Source: Opisthorchis felineus
Taxonomy: Eukaryota; Platyhelminthes; Trematoda; Opisthorchiida; Opisthorchiidae
Direction: 5' to 3'
NCBI GenBank assembly: GCA_004794785.1
Contig: SJOL01004383.1
Coordinates: 112,256-176,255, forward strand
DNA length: 64,000 bases
The first letter of the stretch is position 1. The number at the start of each line of letters is the position of its first letter. Position numbers and translations under genes: made by a program. Under the pieces are notes generated by a model. That model was given only the letters and a program-made list of their open reading frames with translations, was not told where the DNA came from and made no database searches. Positions 37,901 through 51,900 of this stretch are shown piece by piece.

Positions 37901-40900
37901 AGCAAGGTCGATTTTTGCGAAGAACTTCCCACCGTTCAGAACAGTGAATAGTTCGTCGGGCACTGGCAGTGGATAGTGGTGCTGCTGAAGAGCTGCATTT
38001 AGGCCGGTTGAAAAATCGGCACATATGTGGATGTCACCGTTGGGTTTCTTCACTACGACGATCGGCGCTGCCCAGGCGGAGTAGGATACAGGGGACAGAA
38101 CGCCTTGTTGTTCCAGTGGTTGAAGTTCGGCATCTACCATCCCATCAGGCGTTTTTCAGACACCTTGGGTTTTTAATTTTGACCAGCTTGTCGAGGCCTA
38201 AGTAACCGACTAGTAACATGTTGTGATGAAATCTCGTTCGTGTGAGCGATCGGAACCCTGAAATCCGATCGAATTCCCACATAGCGAATGGCAGATTGTT
38301 TGTTAGGGAACAGATCCCAGGGGAAGCACTGCACTTGATGTCGTAAGACCTATTGATCAAATCTTTACCATAATTATGGGCCATACAGATTAGATTATTA
38401 TTTGCAGGCCCCTAAGTTGTCACAAACAACCTTCTGTGTAATGTGAGTACTCATCTACGTAGTTGGCGCAGGAGTTCGCGGCGCGTGTGTTTCGTATCGT
38501 GGTGTTTGCGTGGAGGGAATCTGTTCCTGGGGAATACCCAAGGTAATCTTTTTCCACCCCAGGTGTTTTGTTAGTTATGTGAAGGGACTGCTATACTTCC
38601 ACAACCAACGTACTGCAATAACCTCTAACCAGCTCTTAAACAATATTTTTGTTACATAAGTTGAATGATCTGTCGGGGATACTACCCTAATTACCAGGCT
38701 GACGTGTAATTTTTTGAAGCAAAATTCTTCAGTTTGAATCTCATTTTGTGTAAGTCCAGGCGCTCATAACGCAGTAGTGTCAACACAGAGTTTAGAGCAA
38801 TATGTGTGCAGCTGTTTTCAGCTGGACGGAAACGACGTTTGCCGCTAACCTATCGAAGAACAATGGTCATGTTAAACAAAGTTTATCTCCCATTGACCGA
38901 TGAATGTGGATCACGTGAGTTTGGTTGTGGTGGTTCCCCTGCGTTCTTTTGTACTACTTGATTGCCACCGCAAAAAACCGCTCTGTCACCACAATGGTAC
39001 TTCACAGTTTTTAACTTTAACTTTAACATGCTCACTTAAGCCAATTGTGTTAGTCTGGTTTGATGATCGCGGTTTACCGCCAAAAAATTATCGTATCCTC
39101 ATGTCTCATATCAGTTCTTCTAATTCTAAACTTTCTGTATGCAACCTTTTACTATAGAAAGAAGACCACAAACGTTCCTCGAAACCGCGGGGAGTACTGA
39201 ATCTGACGGTATGTTCCCATGTTTCTTATTCTTATTTCATTTCCTTGTGTCATCCACCTTGTTCGAGGTTGTTGGCCTACTAACGCACTCGTGGGCACTG
39301 CCGCTAGCCACACTATTCCCTTCGTAGATGTTCGAGAAAGTTGCAGTCCAGTATCGAAAGTGACAAAAGGAAACCCATTACCCAGATACCCCGGGATTCT
39401 GTCTCATCCATGAAGTGCTTGCTTCCGATTCAATTCATGTTGTTGGGGAGTGGCCCCTAGTAATTGTGCTACGTACAGACACTTGTCCAACTTCATCACA
39501 GACAATAATACTAGCGTTAACACTTGTTTCACTGCAGTTGCTGTGCAATCCCAAAACAACCGTTTCGCACTCTGTCGATTGACGACTCAGAAACTGAGGG
39601 ACAACTATAATGACGTTTAAAATTTTTGAGGGGTTCCAGTTGATCCCCTTGGTTTGCTGATTTCATATCTACAGTTCCTGGTCTTGTCTAACCGCACTCA
39701 TCCAGAGATCACAAGTACCAATCCCAAGTGCACACCTGCTTCTAATTGGAGCTGCCTTGCCTCATGGCCCAGTTCCGAGTAGTTCATCTGAGCCGCTTGA
39801 TGGAACTACATCAGTGAATAACTTCTGAATCAACTAGAATTAGTCGAAGTTTAGTTCATTAACTGAATCAATGCCAAAGTATCTGCGTGTGTTTTGAATT
39901 TTGCGCCTAACCGAGCCTTGGGAAGACATCTCGGGAATAAAAGCCAATTATACTTATTCGTTCCTTCAACTTAATTCACTCTTCGGAGCTCCATTTCTCC
40001 ATATCTTTCTCTTCTCTCATCCTTTATTTCCAGTATGCTTCAGTGTGTCCATCAGACGAGGATTCGCAAGCATTTGTAATCAATGCTGCTAACGGAGACT
40101 TTCTAAAGCTCAAAGGTATTGACTGTTGGGTTAACTGGAAATAGTTCTTTTTATCTTCCATAATTTGGTTTTCTTATTTGCAGTTCACTTGTTCATTTAT
40201 GAATGTTTGCCAGACGGTACATCTGAAACTTGGTGCGTGATGTGGCTTCACATGATGAATTCGTTTGAAAAGCTGGAGTTATCAGGTCTATGAAATAACA
40301 TACTGAATTGTCGATGGAAAATTTCGGTTCTCTTTGATCTAGGGCCCATCGGTTGCACGTAGTGTCTAGTCTATGGCTGTTTTCTCAAGTATTAGCTAAA
40401 TACGACAAATCTTGTCTGCCGCTTGCCAGTTTACAGCCAGTTGCCTTCAGTAGGTCAGTCCTGTCAGGTTTCTATCATGAATATTTTGTAATTAGTTCAC
40501 ACATTTCTGGTTTTAACAGCCAAGGTAGTATTGTTCACGCATCGCAGTCTGCGGCACCTCCTATCTTAAGTTAAAGAATGAGTGTAGAATTTGGAATTTA
40601 ACACAAATGGGTCTGTGCTAGTCAATCCTCTACAGTGTCCATTCTGATTTGAAGCCACCCTTTCCGATCGGTTCCACCAGAGGTCGCTGTTTATTTGTTC
40701 TTCTATGTTGAAAAGTGAGTGCGGTCCTCCGTAGTTGGCGACCACTACCTCCTCTATTTTCAAAACTCCTTGGTAAAAGTTATTACTTTATGATTTTGAT
40801 ATCCAGCGCCATTGTTTTCTCCCTTACAGCGGCTGATGCCAAAGAACGTCAATTTTGGGTCAATCGAATTCGAGCAGTGGCTGAGTATCACTCAGAAAAG

Positions 40901-41192
40901 GCGGAGAATAATCCAACGGTAGGTGGAATCGTACGAATTGTCATGAGCCTACTACCGTCACCATTCATTCATTGAAAACCCGAAGCCTTTTGTGCGAAAG
41001 TCATTTCGCAGTGGAACCATTTGCCGTGGTTGTCTTAGGATACCAGACAGCTGAACTTGCATCGATGCTAGAGGCGACCTAAATGTCCAAGCAAATCGAA
41101 AAGTTGTTAATTATAGAATAAGTCCGAGATAGCTCGCGCGGAATTACTGACCGTGGGTGAAACCTAACCCCGACCTCTCAACTGCTCCTCTC

Positions 41193-41227
<35 letters not shown>

Positions 41228-42923
41228 NNNNNNNNNNNNNNNNNNNNNNNNNNNNNNNNNNNNNNNNNNNNNNNNNNNNNTATATATATATATATATATA
41301 TATACTCCCTCTTCAGGGACTCACAATGTGCGGCACACTTTTGTATCTCTTGATTTATTGTCCAGCTGGGGTAGACTTTTTGAATGAATGAAAACCCATT
41401 GGCCAGTTGATCCAACAATTTATTAGAACAAAAACTGGATAGTACCATTGTGTAGAGCTGGTGACGGAATAACAAGCTGGCATTTGTTTGGCGTCACTCA
41501 CTTCACTGAGTGAATGTAACCCTTTTTGTATAAAGCACTCGGGGGGGGGACAAACAAGAAAAAACGCCTTTAATCTGCGTTTCTGCTTGGTTGTTTTGTT
41601 TACCTACGAAGTCTGCTGTTCGCTCTTTACTCCCCCAGAATGATCTAGTTCACCGTTGGTTTTCGCACAACTTGCCTCGTTGTTATGCCTGCAGCCTTTG
41701 CAAAGGGAGTTTTGCAAAATGGTGAAAATTTGCCATGATTCAGAGCTCATACTTTCCGAAACTAGACGCGGAAGTACTTTGTAAATATCTTCCTCCGGTA
41801 CGGTTTTACTTATAGAATACCATAAGCATGAAGAAAGCTGGTTTCTTCAAAGTAATGCCTGTTCTGACGATGTCCCAAAAGCACCTGTACAACAAAGGTA
41901 CGTCCGCTGTCTACTTGAAGCACGTATGTCGTCGGACAGAATAGATATGGTCATATTTCGGTGTATGTAGAGGTGTTTTTCTGTGTCATATTCATGGGCT
42001 GCATAATTCTCGTCGCCAATAATCGGACTACAGAAGCCCTGATCAAAAGGGTGCCCTCACATTGAATCAGTGGCATTGGTGGCACCACTGGCATCTAATT
42101 CAACGATTTTTGAACAAATACCCGTTATTCTCACCCTAAACCCTAGTTTTGACTGCAGCGTAGCACATACACAACCTGAGTGATCAGACTGCTCTGTTCT
42201 TGGAAGCACCCCTTTTCAGAGATAGCATTAGGTGTCCATATAATTCCACCAAATGTGCGTTTTCTTCTTCAACTTTCAGATTGCAACAATACTCGACAGT
42301 AATTCACATGACTCGGGTACAGCCAACCAAAGCCCCAGTAACAGTCTCTCTCCTTCTGCCAGTCAGGGTAGCGCACATGGGGCCCACTTCCCAGCAACAG
42401 GTCAGAATTACTTTTCATTTCTAGTCCAGTCTTTTGGAAACTGTGATCTCTAACTTAGTCACAAGTCTTTGATACGATTTTGTTTTCCAACTTCGTTAGG
42501 CTCCACGAAAGTTTCTGCGAACGCCGTCCAGTCTGTGCGCCCCACAGACCAAACCACGTCCTCCGCTGGTCCTACTTCACAAACTGCCGTCGGGCAACTA
42601 GTAGACTATGCTTCGCCTTCTGAGTAAGCGAGATTTCCACTGCCTACGCTTCGCTTCCCGGATCCACTTGCCATTTGATAGTTCTGTTGTTGAATAAAAT
42701 AACCCGTGTCAGTCGACTCTGTATTTCCTCTACCCTTCTCTATACGATACGTACGATAAGGTCTAAAACATCCCCTGATTTGACTCGAATGCTATTTGGG
42801 TTTCAGTAACGTAGGATGGCACACATCGGTTTGATGACGCACTTCTGAATCATCCAACGTAGTTTGGAATTCACCGGTAGCATCTCGAATAGTTTTCGGT
42901 GGAGTTTCAATGATACCCTTTCT

Positions 42924-42960
<37 letters not shown>

Positions 42961-45900
42961 AGTTTTGATATTGTTCCTTACAAAGCTTTATTTATGTACA
43001 TTACCATGATTCTACGGCAATGAAGCAACATTGCCGCTGAAGCTGTCACACGAGCCTCTATTCTATGCAGTTTCGTGTGTACCTGCTATCTGGGCCTGAG
43101 TCCAACTAATGCTTTGGCTCATTATTGCCATAGAATATGAGTCGAATGTGCTGAAACAGCGAAACCTGCGGTTAGAGTGGACATGCGTCTTGAAGGTAAC
43201 GGCTTTCGCCTGAACTTATGATGACTGACCCTAAATGTCCAGTGACTCCGATAGAACTTCAGATAGCACAAAGGGGTTTCGTATTGCAAGTGAAGCCACA
43301 CTATGCTGAAAGGCGAGGAGCACTGTACAGCTGTTTCATCCTCTTTGAGAATCATCAACATTGCGCATCTCACGAAACTCAGTTTCGAACCCGCGACCTT
43401 CCGGCCAGTGGTTGGACACCTAACCGTTCGCCCTCGAGCGTCTGGACAGCAGTGTGATTAACTCGCACTAAGACAAGAACTAGCGTCGTTCATTCTTCAT
43501 TCACGGGATCCACCTCACATAGTCACGTGTTGACTTGCTCCTGGAGTAACGACTTCTCAAATGGAAGTTCCTGTCATCTTGTAGATTTATTCTCCCTCCT
43601 CATTCTAGTCGCAATTTCAACTGTGAGTTGGTATATGATCCTCAGAGACATTTCAATCACCTGGTCTCTCTCCTTGGTAGCATCTGTTTTGCTAAGCATT
43701 CTGTCTCCTTCATAGCGCACAAAAATTCGGACCGACCATTTCGCTCTGTTTATGGTAGCACACTCTTTGAGATCATCCTCTATGTTTCGGAAACCACCAT
43801 CCCTTCAGTATGCGAAAATACTTCATAGTCGTTGGAAAACAGCAACTTACGAACACTGCACTGATGTAGCGCTGTTCTTGACAAGGGGAGTTTTGGAGCC
43901 CTTTTCAGAAGAACCTGGTTTTGGACTAGATTCAGTTCCTTGCAAAACATTCGTTCTTTCTCAAGCATAAGAAGGGTCGCGAAATTTTGCAATAAGCACA
44001 TTTCTACCGCTCTATTGGCTCAATATGCACTGACCTAGCACATGTTACTGAGCTGAGCGCACGAACTGTGAAGCCCAGCATATCATCTGGACGTGATCTG
44101 AAGCGCGTCTGGCGAAACTGCCGTTTAGGGATAAATACTGAGGTTGCAGCGTCTCAAGCTATTATGCTGTTCCTGATAGTATAAAACAGCGAATTCCTAC
44201 AGTGTTTTGGGGATTAATGACAAATCCTGCTTACTGACAGTCCTCGAACCCCTTCACAAGCTGTTCGGTCCAATATGGGTGACCGAAGCGTTCTAATGGA
44301 TCGAGTCATCTCCGCGTTACTGCAGATACCAAAGAGAGTGACATGACGGTCTGTCAGAACTACTGGGGCATCAGCCTGATGGATATCGCGGCCAAGATGC
44401 TCTCCGTGATATAACGGCTTCACCTCAGACATTCGAGAGAGTCACATATCGGACCGAATCAGGGAGGCTTCGATCCAGGAAGAGGTTGAGTTGACCAAAT
44501 AATCAGTCTAGGTCATGTTCTGAAACATTACACAGGTGTTAGTAGTCAAGCCACCGGTCGGTACATGGACTACCGTGCAACATTGGATTCACGCAATGGT
44601 GAAGGATTTTGACACTTTGAAAGCTGATGACGTGCCAGACAAGCTGTTGACTCTCATTCATACCTACCACTTGGGCACAAAATCCGACCTGTGTATATGC
44701 ACAGGAGCATTTGCTCTAAATTCGACAAGGCTCCTCAGTGCTTTTCAATGTCACGATCGGTGCGAAAATGTCGCACGACCTCAGCAACTTCTCTGAACTA
44801 CCTATAAGTGCTATCACAGTGATAACCGACCTGAGTAGCGCCAACGATATCGCCTCCCTAGGCGAAACTCCGATGGAAATTCTGCCCATTCTTGGTCGGC
44901 CACCACGTTTCGATGGTTGGCTTAGAAATGCATTTCAATTCTGATCATGAATTCTTCATTACAAGTGCGGACCTGCTGTTTATTCCGTTTAATGTCCGCG
45001 GGTATCCGTCCAAGTATTTGTGTTTGATCATCCTCACAAATGAATACGCACGACAAAAAACATGGGTCCGCATGTATCTTCATGTTGATTCATCCCACAC
45101 AGTGCAAACGCTCAGAAACCGTCCTTCTAGCGATGACCCTGTGTCCGCTTCGACGTTTGGATCCGCATTTACACCAGTGTACTAAATTCCCCCTTGAAAT
45201 GGCGATCTTCACACATTCGGGACAGCTGAGTACTGGTGCTCATGACTGAAAATACATTAGAACGACAGAGTATCCAGTGGTAGTCTGCAAGTGACGCAAC
45301 GACGGCTATGATTTTTTTCATTGTTATCATTGTCTATTACTGTTACTATTATTATTATTAATTAGCAGTATTAGTATGGTCGACTGATCCACAGTCTGCG
45401 AGGCAATTTGTGCGACTACTCATTCGATGCTTGGCCTAAATCTCATAGAACATTGTTGGATTTTGAGCTGTTCTAGGGGAAAGCTATTAGAACGTTTAGT
45501 GGGACTGTGTGAGTTGGTGTCACTGCAGGAAAGCTATCAAATTATGTTGTTTAGACGCGCAGCTTCACTCATTCTAAATAGATCTTTTTTTACCACGTGA
45601 AATGGTTTCAAATTCAAACCACAGCATGGATGCTTCAGTATGCAACGGACAAACGGCGAAAATCTCTATTTCTCTCTTGTGGACGAAAGTGACACTGCTG
45701 AGTTTTTCAAGCCTCAACAGATCCGTTGCACCATGTGTCAATCGTCCTTGTGTCACGGCTTGAAACGTTGTTTAGGCAGTTTCAACCATCGTTCGTATCC
45801 CTAAAAATATACGATTCCTTACAAAATTCACCGCAATGTAATTTTCGGTGCACTGGCAGATTAACTTTGTTTGCGTACAAGCCGTGTAGGCTTAGCTGCG

Positions 45901-48900
45901 CAGTATCTCCATTTTACGGAAGTGTGCTCTTTGTTTTCATAGGTTTTTTGATAATATAGTCCTTGAAGGACAGCGTCAAACAGACCATCCGTGGTGGTAC
46001 GTTGCTCCTCTTGGGATTGTACTGGGCTGTATCGCCTTGTAATTGTCACCTTCACTCTTTAAAATTTTGGGGCTGTTCAGTTTGCGACAGACGAACCGCA
46101 CTCTCCACCAGCCTATCCCACACAGTCAATGCAGGCTTCGTCGTTCATCCACTCTAAACTGATTTGATAAGTATAAGTCCGCAGTTGTACGTACTAACGG
46201 CTTTCTAGTTGCTTCTTTCTGTTTGGTAGTTGTACGACTACTCACAAGTAACCAGGCGAAATCATCCAGCAATTTCAGGCGTTCAATGCTCTACCTTACG
46301 GGCAAGTGGGTCATTCGGTCGACACATGAAACATGGTTGCTGGGTCGAGGCGCATGCAAACTTATCCCATCGCTCAAGAGTAAATACGTTCGTCTATTTA
46401 GACGCGGTCATTTAGCTGCTTCCGGTATGCCATGGTAGAGAAGTGATAACACGCTGATCTGGGGTCCGAAATCCGCATGCCACTGATAGCATGGTATCTG
46501 GTGCTTTGACCTTTGGTTTGGACGTGGTCTCCCAAACGCCACTCACTATTTTCAAAGTTATTGGGTTTTACCCATCTAAATATGTCGGCCGTTCATAATG
46601 GTCGATTCTGGTCTATCCCGTCAAGTTCCTATTATTCGCATTATAAAGTGAGTCCAAAATTTACGGTCGGAACGTCTAAAGTATGCTAATTTGTTCCGCA
46701 TCACGCACCCCGTTTCTCCGAACTGAGGTAAGAAGCGTATTATTTAGTTAAGTGTATTTTATTTCACAAGGAACACTAGGTGGTGTTGCTCGACAACTGT
46801 CTTTTTACACGTCGCGGATTCTTTAGAAGTGACAGTTGTGCTATTCTTCAATACCTTTGCGCATTAAGTTTTTGTGACATACTTTTTGACTTCATTAGTT
46901 CGGACGCGTTCCCTGTTTTCTGTCCCGGTGGTTCCTCCGATCCCCGAGCACAACTTCGCGAACTATTCCGACAGTTGGAAGTAGAAACTCAAGCACTGGA
47001 TAAGGCTGTGGATGTAAGTTTCTCATCCGTATACTCTACGCTAAGAGCAACCTGAAAAACGCACACGCAACGTTGGTGCCATTTTTATCTTTAGTGTCAC
47101 ATATTTGTGGATTCTATTGACTCCTAACGAACAAAACAACTGTTGAGGACAGTTGGTAAAGTCCGAATTCCGAGGTCTCCTCAACATTTTTGTCGGTGTA
47201 TGCCAAATATTTGATTGCCCTAATACACTATGCGTGGGTTGATTACAGACATATCACTGGATGTTAACACTTACCCTCAGTTGTGAAAGTGCGCTAGCAA
47301 AAAGTTGGAAGGACACACGGTCAAGGATCTGAACCACGCAAGGGCGATGAACTGTTTAGTGCGCGCAGTACACTCAGTGAACAGTGATGCGTAAGTCGCA
47401 ACTTTAGTTGCCGATCTGTTTCGCTAAGTCAGTGGTCACCACGTTAACCTTGGCACGGTAGAGGGTGAGTTACCTGATCGGTACAATGTCCGTGTTATTT
47501 GGTGGACACACTTGAATGTGTTTCGGGAAAAAAGTCAGTTTTCAGGTTGTTTATAATGGCATGGTATTTCCACGTGAGCACTGTGTGTATGCCAGTAACG
47601 TTTGCTCTGTGTAAATTGAGGGAGACGTTTTGTTGGAGTTATGTTGTTATGTCTGAATTAGTGTGAATCGGACCGAAACTCTAAGTTAGTTGCTGAAGCA
47701 GTTGAAACGAAGTAACGTGCACGTGACTCATGTTCTGGTCATCTTATTGTCCTTAGCTTCTCGGGTTTGTTTGTATGATAGAAATGGTAAGGTATAAACA
47801 GCCCAAGGTAGAAATGCAATGACATTATTTTTTACTAGACGGTGATGTAATTTTTTGCAGCGCCCTTTTCATACCCCCGTATAATCTGGTCACTTACCGT
47901 AATTCGCACCGTATACATACATTCAAGAAGCCATGGACTGACGGCGCTTTTGTATCAAAAGCGGAAGTCTACCCAGCAATAAATCTACCGAGTTTTCCCA
48001 AAACTTTCCGAAGGCCATTACCCTGTTTTCTCCGTCAAAGCCAGTGGCGGCTTACCCCATCCATCGATAATCCAACCGTGCTACTTACTCCCTTCAAGTA
48101 GCGTAACTAGAAAAAATTTCCTGTTTTGCATCGAGTTCTCTCGCAAGAATTGGTGGGATCAGCTTGAAATTTCGTCGTCACACAGGAACGGAAGAACGGG
48201 TGTTTGTGTTCAGTATATACTCGCATTTATGTGAACTCTACAACACAAGGTGCAATTAATGAGCTTCACGGATTTCCCCGTCTGTATATTGTCCACTCGT
48301 TTTTTTGGACAATTATTCCTGTTTCTATCGGCTGAGTACATCACCAAAACTGCTCTTGTCCACTAAACCAACGGAGGTAGTGGTAATGGTTGCATCACGT
48401 CGGATGACAACATTACGGACAAAGTGAATGCTAGAGTCCCAAACACCCGTTCTGTCTTCTTCCCAGACACCTCTGTTTAACATGAACGTGCCAGTGAAGG
48501 GCAGGGTCTATAACACGGCAGTGCGTCCAATGTTACTGCACGGTTGTAAATTCTGGTTACTGTGAGCCAATAGCTGAAGGAGATTGATTATGGTTGGCAA
48601 TCGAAGTACTGTACGTTTATCATGAGAAATCAGCTGTTCTTCCAGTCACTCGGTTGATTTGGCTGCATTAACTACGCTTGCCCGACAGCCTAAACGTACC
48701 CGTTTTACTGAAGGTGGTTCTGACGGGAAAATGGCTCTAGATGGCAAGGGAGCGAAGCGTGGAAAAAGTATCATTTGGTCTTAGCTGCGGCGGTGCATGC
48801 CATCTTTCAGGTTGGGCTTTAAGAGACCTACCACATCGATGAGTGATGGTGCACACCGGCAAAATCACTCATGCTGTTTTATTTATTTTATTATTCTTAG

Positions 48901-51900
48901 CTGATAGATCACTGTTTCTTGTTTTCGTTAGTTTTCTACTCCCACTGTCCCCTCCACCCTTTACTCTACGCTGTCATATGTTGCGGCGATTCAAATAACC
49001 TCAACTGCATACATTGCCCACAGTGTTCTTAGACAGAATAAGGTCTAAATTTTGTCTACACCGTCTTTTCACTTTGCATTTTAGTCTGCAACAGTTCGTA
49101 GCCCCGAATTGACTGCAGTATACAAGGTAATGTCTTCATTTTTGTTTCCCGTATGCCATGGCTGATAAGCTCTAGATCGAACTACGGTCTAGTGGACTGT
49201 TTCAGGGCCTTATATATTATCAGGTTTCTTATATACTGTGGCATTTTGAACACCTTAGAAAAAAGAACATTATACCTGTTTCAGAGAGGTTTGGTAAACA
49301 ATCGGTGGGTTTATTGCTGGGTAACGTTTCGCTTTTGACACAAAAGCTTCGTCAGGCCAAGTGAGTAAGTAACCAGGTTGATCGGGTTTTAAGGCAGTCA
49401 GGGAACCAATCCGTGAGATTTCTTATGACTAGCCGACTTAATCAGTGCTTGGTGTCGGTCTGAATTTCCTGTTTGTTGGTTAGTGGGAATGACTAACATT
49501 TGCGATAGATTTGTTAAGGGGGATTGTCTTCACGTTGAAACCGGATTTTGAGGCCTTGCTTTTCGGTCTAGGACACCTTAATAGAATATTCCTCTTAGGA
49601 GTCGTCCACAGATTTTGTTCGTCGAGTGGTGCCAGGATAATTGGTTTGGGGTTGGGGGCGCGGGTTGTTAATTGGATCTTACTCTGCTTGGATTTTGTAC
49701 TTTTGGACCTAGACCATTTTGCTGATCACTGCACACCGCCTCGTGTCATCTCAGTTGATCTAAAAGCGCTCTCCACAAGCTTGCCAGTTCTCTGACCTCT
49801 ATTCTATCCAGCCCGGGATGCCGCCTCGGCCACCAGTAGCTGTGGTGTGAATCTTAGTGTCCGTCTCATAATGTCCACATTTTCCAAATCTGTCCTGTTC
49901 CCAGTGTCTAGTGCATGCCCTGCCATTGCCGAATCTTTGACTATTGCCTGATATTCTTCTACGTTTATCGGTGATCTGTTAATGCATCGCTTATGCTCAC
50001 CGATTCTGCTGTGCAATTGCCTGGCTGTCTGACCTACATAAACCTTCTTACAGTCGTTATATTTTATTTTGTATACACATTTCCTAGTCCTATCAACCGG
50101 AAGGCGATCCTTCAACTGCACCAACACCGAGCGTAAAGTCTTTTGCTTCTAGAATGCCACTCTAATGTTAGCCGTACTCAGTACCCTTCTAATGACTTCA
50201 GATGTCCCTGTTTTGTATGGAATGAGTGCTGTTCTGATCCACTCCTTGTTGGGCCTTAATGTTGGCACCAATATCCGTCCTAGTTGCCGATTAGTTAAAC
50301 TCACTGGGTATCCGCTATCTTGAAGTCGCTTTCCTACCTGAGACAGTATATCCACCGATTGTTTACCGAACCCCTCTGAAACGATGGCTATCCAATCGGT
50401 CCCAAACATTTTCCAATTGATTGAAAACACTACACCTGTACTTCCACGACCCGCGTTCTGATCACGTAGAGTTTGTTTGGATGGCAACGTTTGGAAATAT
50501 TGAAATTTTAGGCAGTCCTTACTACATCATTTGTCTTTGGGAACAGCACGTATAGAACGATTTTCAATTTAAGTGTAGAAATGTTATTCTCGTGGGGAGT
50601 AGAGTTGCATATCGGTTTCCTCCATAACACAAACAAAACACAATGACCGCTATGCTTGAATTATTTAAGTTTTTCATGCAACGGCTAGATTTTCGAGGGT
50701 AGGGCTTTGCATTTGCAATTTCCCGAGGTCGTATGTGCGAGGAACTAATTGGACTAGCTTACATAATCTTGAAGCGGATCCTCAGACCAAAACTTATCAT
50801 GAGGAACTTCTTCGTCGTTTCATTTGTATTTGAAGGTCATGGGAAATCAGTTAGGAGGTGTGGCTTCCTGAGGTATGGTGCGACGTCGATTTTTATGAGC
50901 CTTTGTAGATATTGTTTTTTGTCATGCTGTTCACCCCCTTGTACACCATACCCGTAACCCATGTTTGTTGAAATGGACATCTTTCAGACACTGCTACTTT
51001 CCAAGGCGACCAGTCAAGCTACGCTTTCGTGCTTGAAACGCTGTTTGGAATTGATCAAGAGACGCGAAGTTTGCAATAGTGAACCATCCACTCGGATATT
51101 TTGGGTTAGTTCTTGTCATGTTGACATTTGGGTATTTAATGGTGGGTCCTCTCATCTTTCCTCATTGCTACTATTTGTGGTTTTATTCACTATGTGTATG
51201 GAGGTATGGAGGATACAAAATTTACCTTGTTCTTCGCTTGCTCAGCGAAGTGGTGTATAAGCGAGTACTTGATTGTCGTGGCGATCGTGTTCGTTTTTAG
51301 CCGTGCTGTCCAGCTAAGATTTGTCCTTCTTTGTATGCTGAGCTCGTGTTAGTTGAAATTCCAAAATGACTTCGTGTGAGACCCACGGACGAAATCTTAC
51401 GCCCACGTTATGCTCACAATACGATTACAAACGGCTCCTAGTCTGGCTGCTCTCTTCTGGCCTTTCCGACGGGTTTGGAACCAGTTGAACCACTCAATCT
51501 CGACCACCACATCAAGGTGGCAGCTTTGAGTTCGTTTCGACCTCTTTAGGGAGTTCGCATAGTATTCAATGGTTTGGGCACTCCAACGCATTGCGCACGA
51601 AAGAGGACGTTCGTTCACTCGTGAATCCAGTCAGCCTGTACATTTTGAGATCATTGTATAATGATCCATAAAAACGGAATTTAGAATTTCGCAATAAGCA
51701 TACCCCTTAAACCCACCGTTGGTTATTTCCGATTTTCGTTTGCTGGAAATTGACCTCTTTTTTCCAGAACAGATTAAAAGCGCGTGGCTATCATGCTTAA
51801 GCTTTTCTCCCCATTGAAAATCGTGGCTTTTGTACGTTTTTGTGATAACGGAGGATGCAGCACCATTCAGTATCACATCTGAATCCAGCTTGCCATGCGA

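Noticed and set aside
43381..43441. A second tRNA gene
   Set aside because: Same reason; it is the head of a SINE whose body recurs at 34.4 kb.
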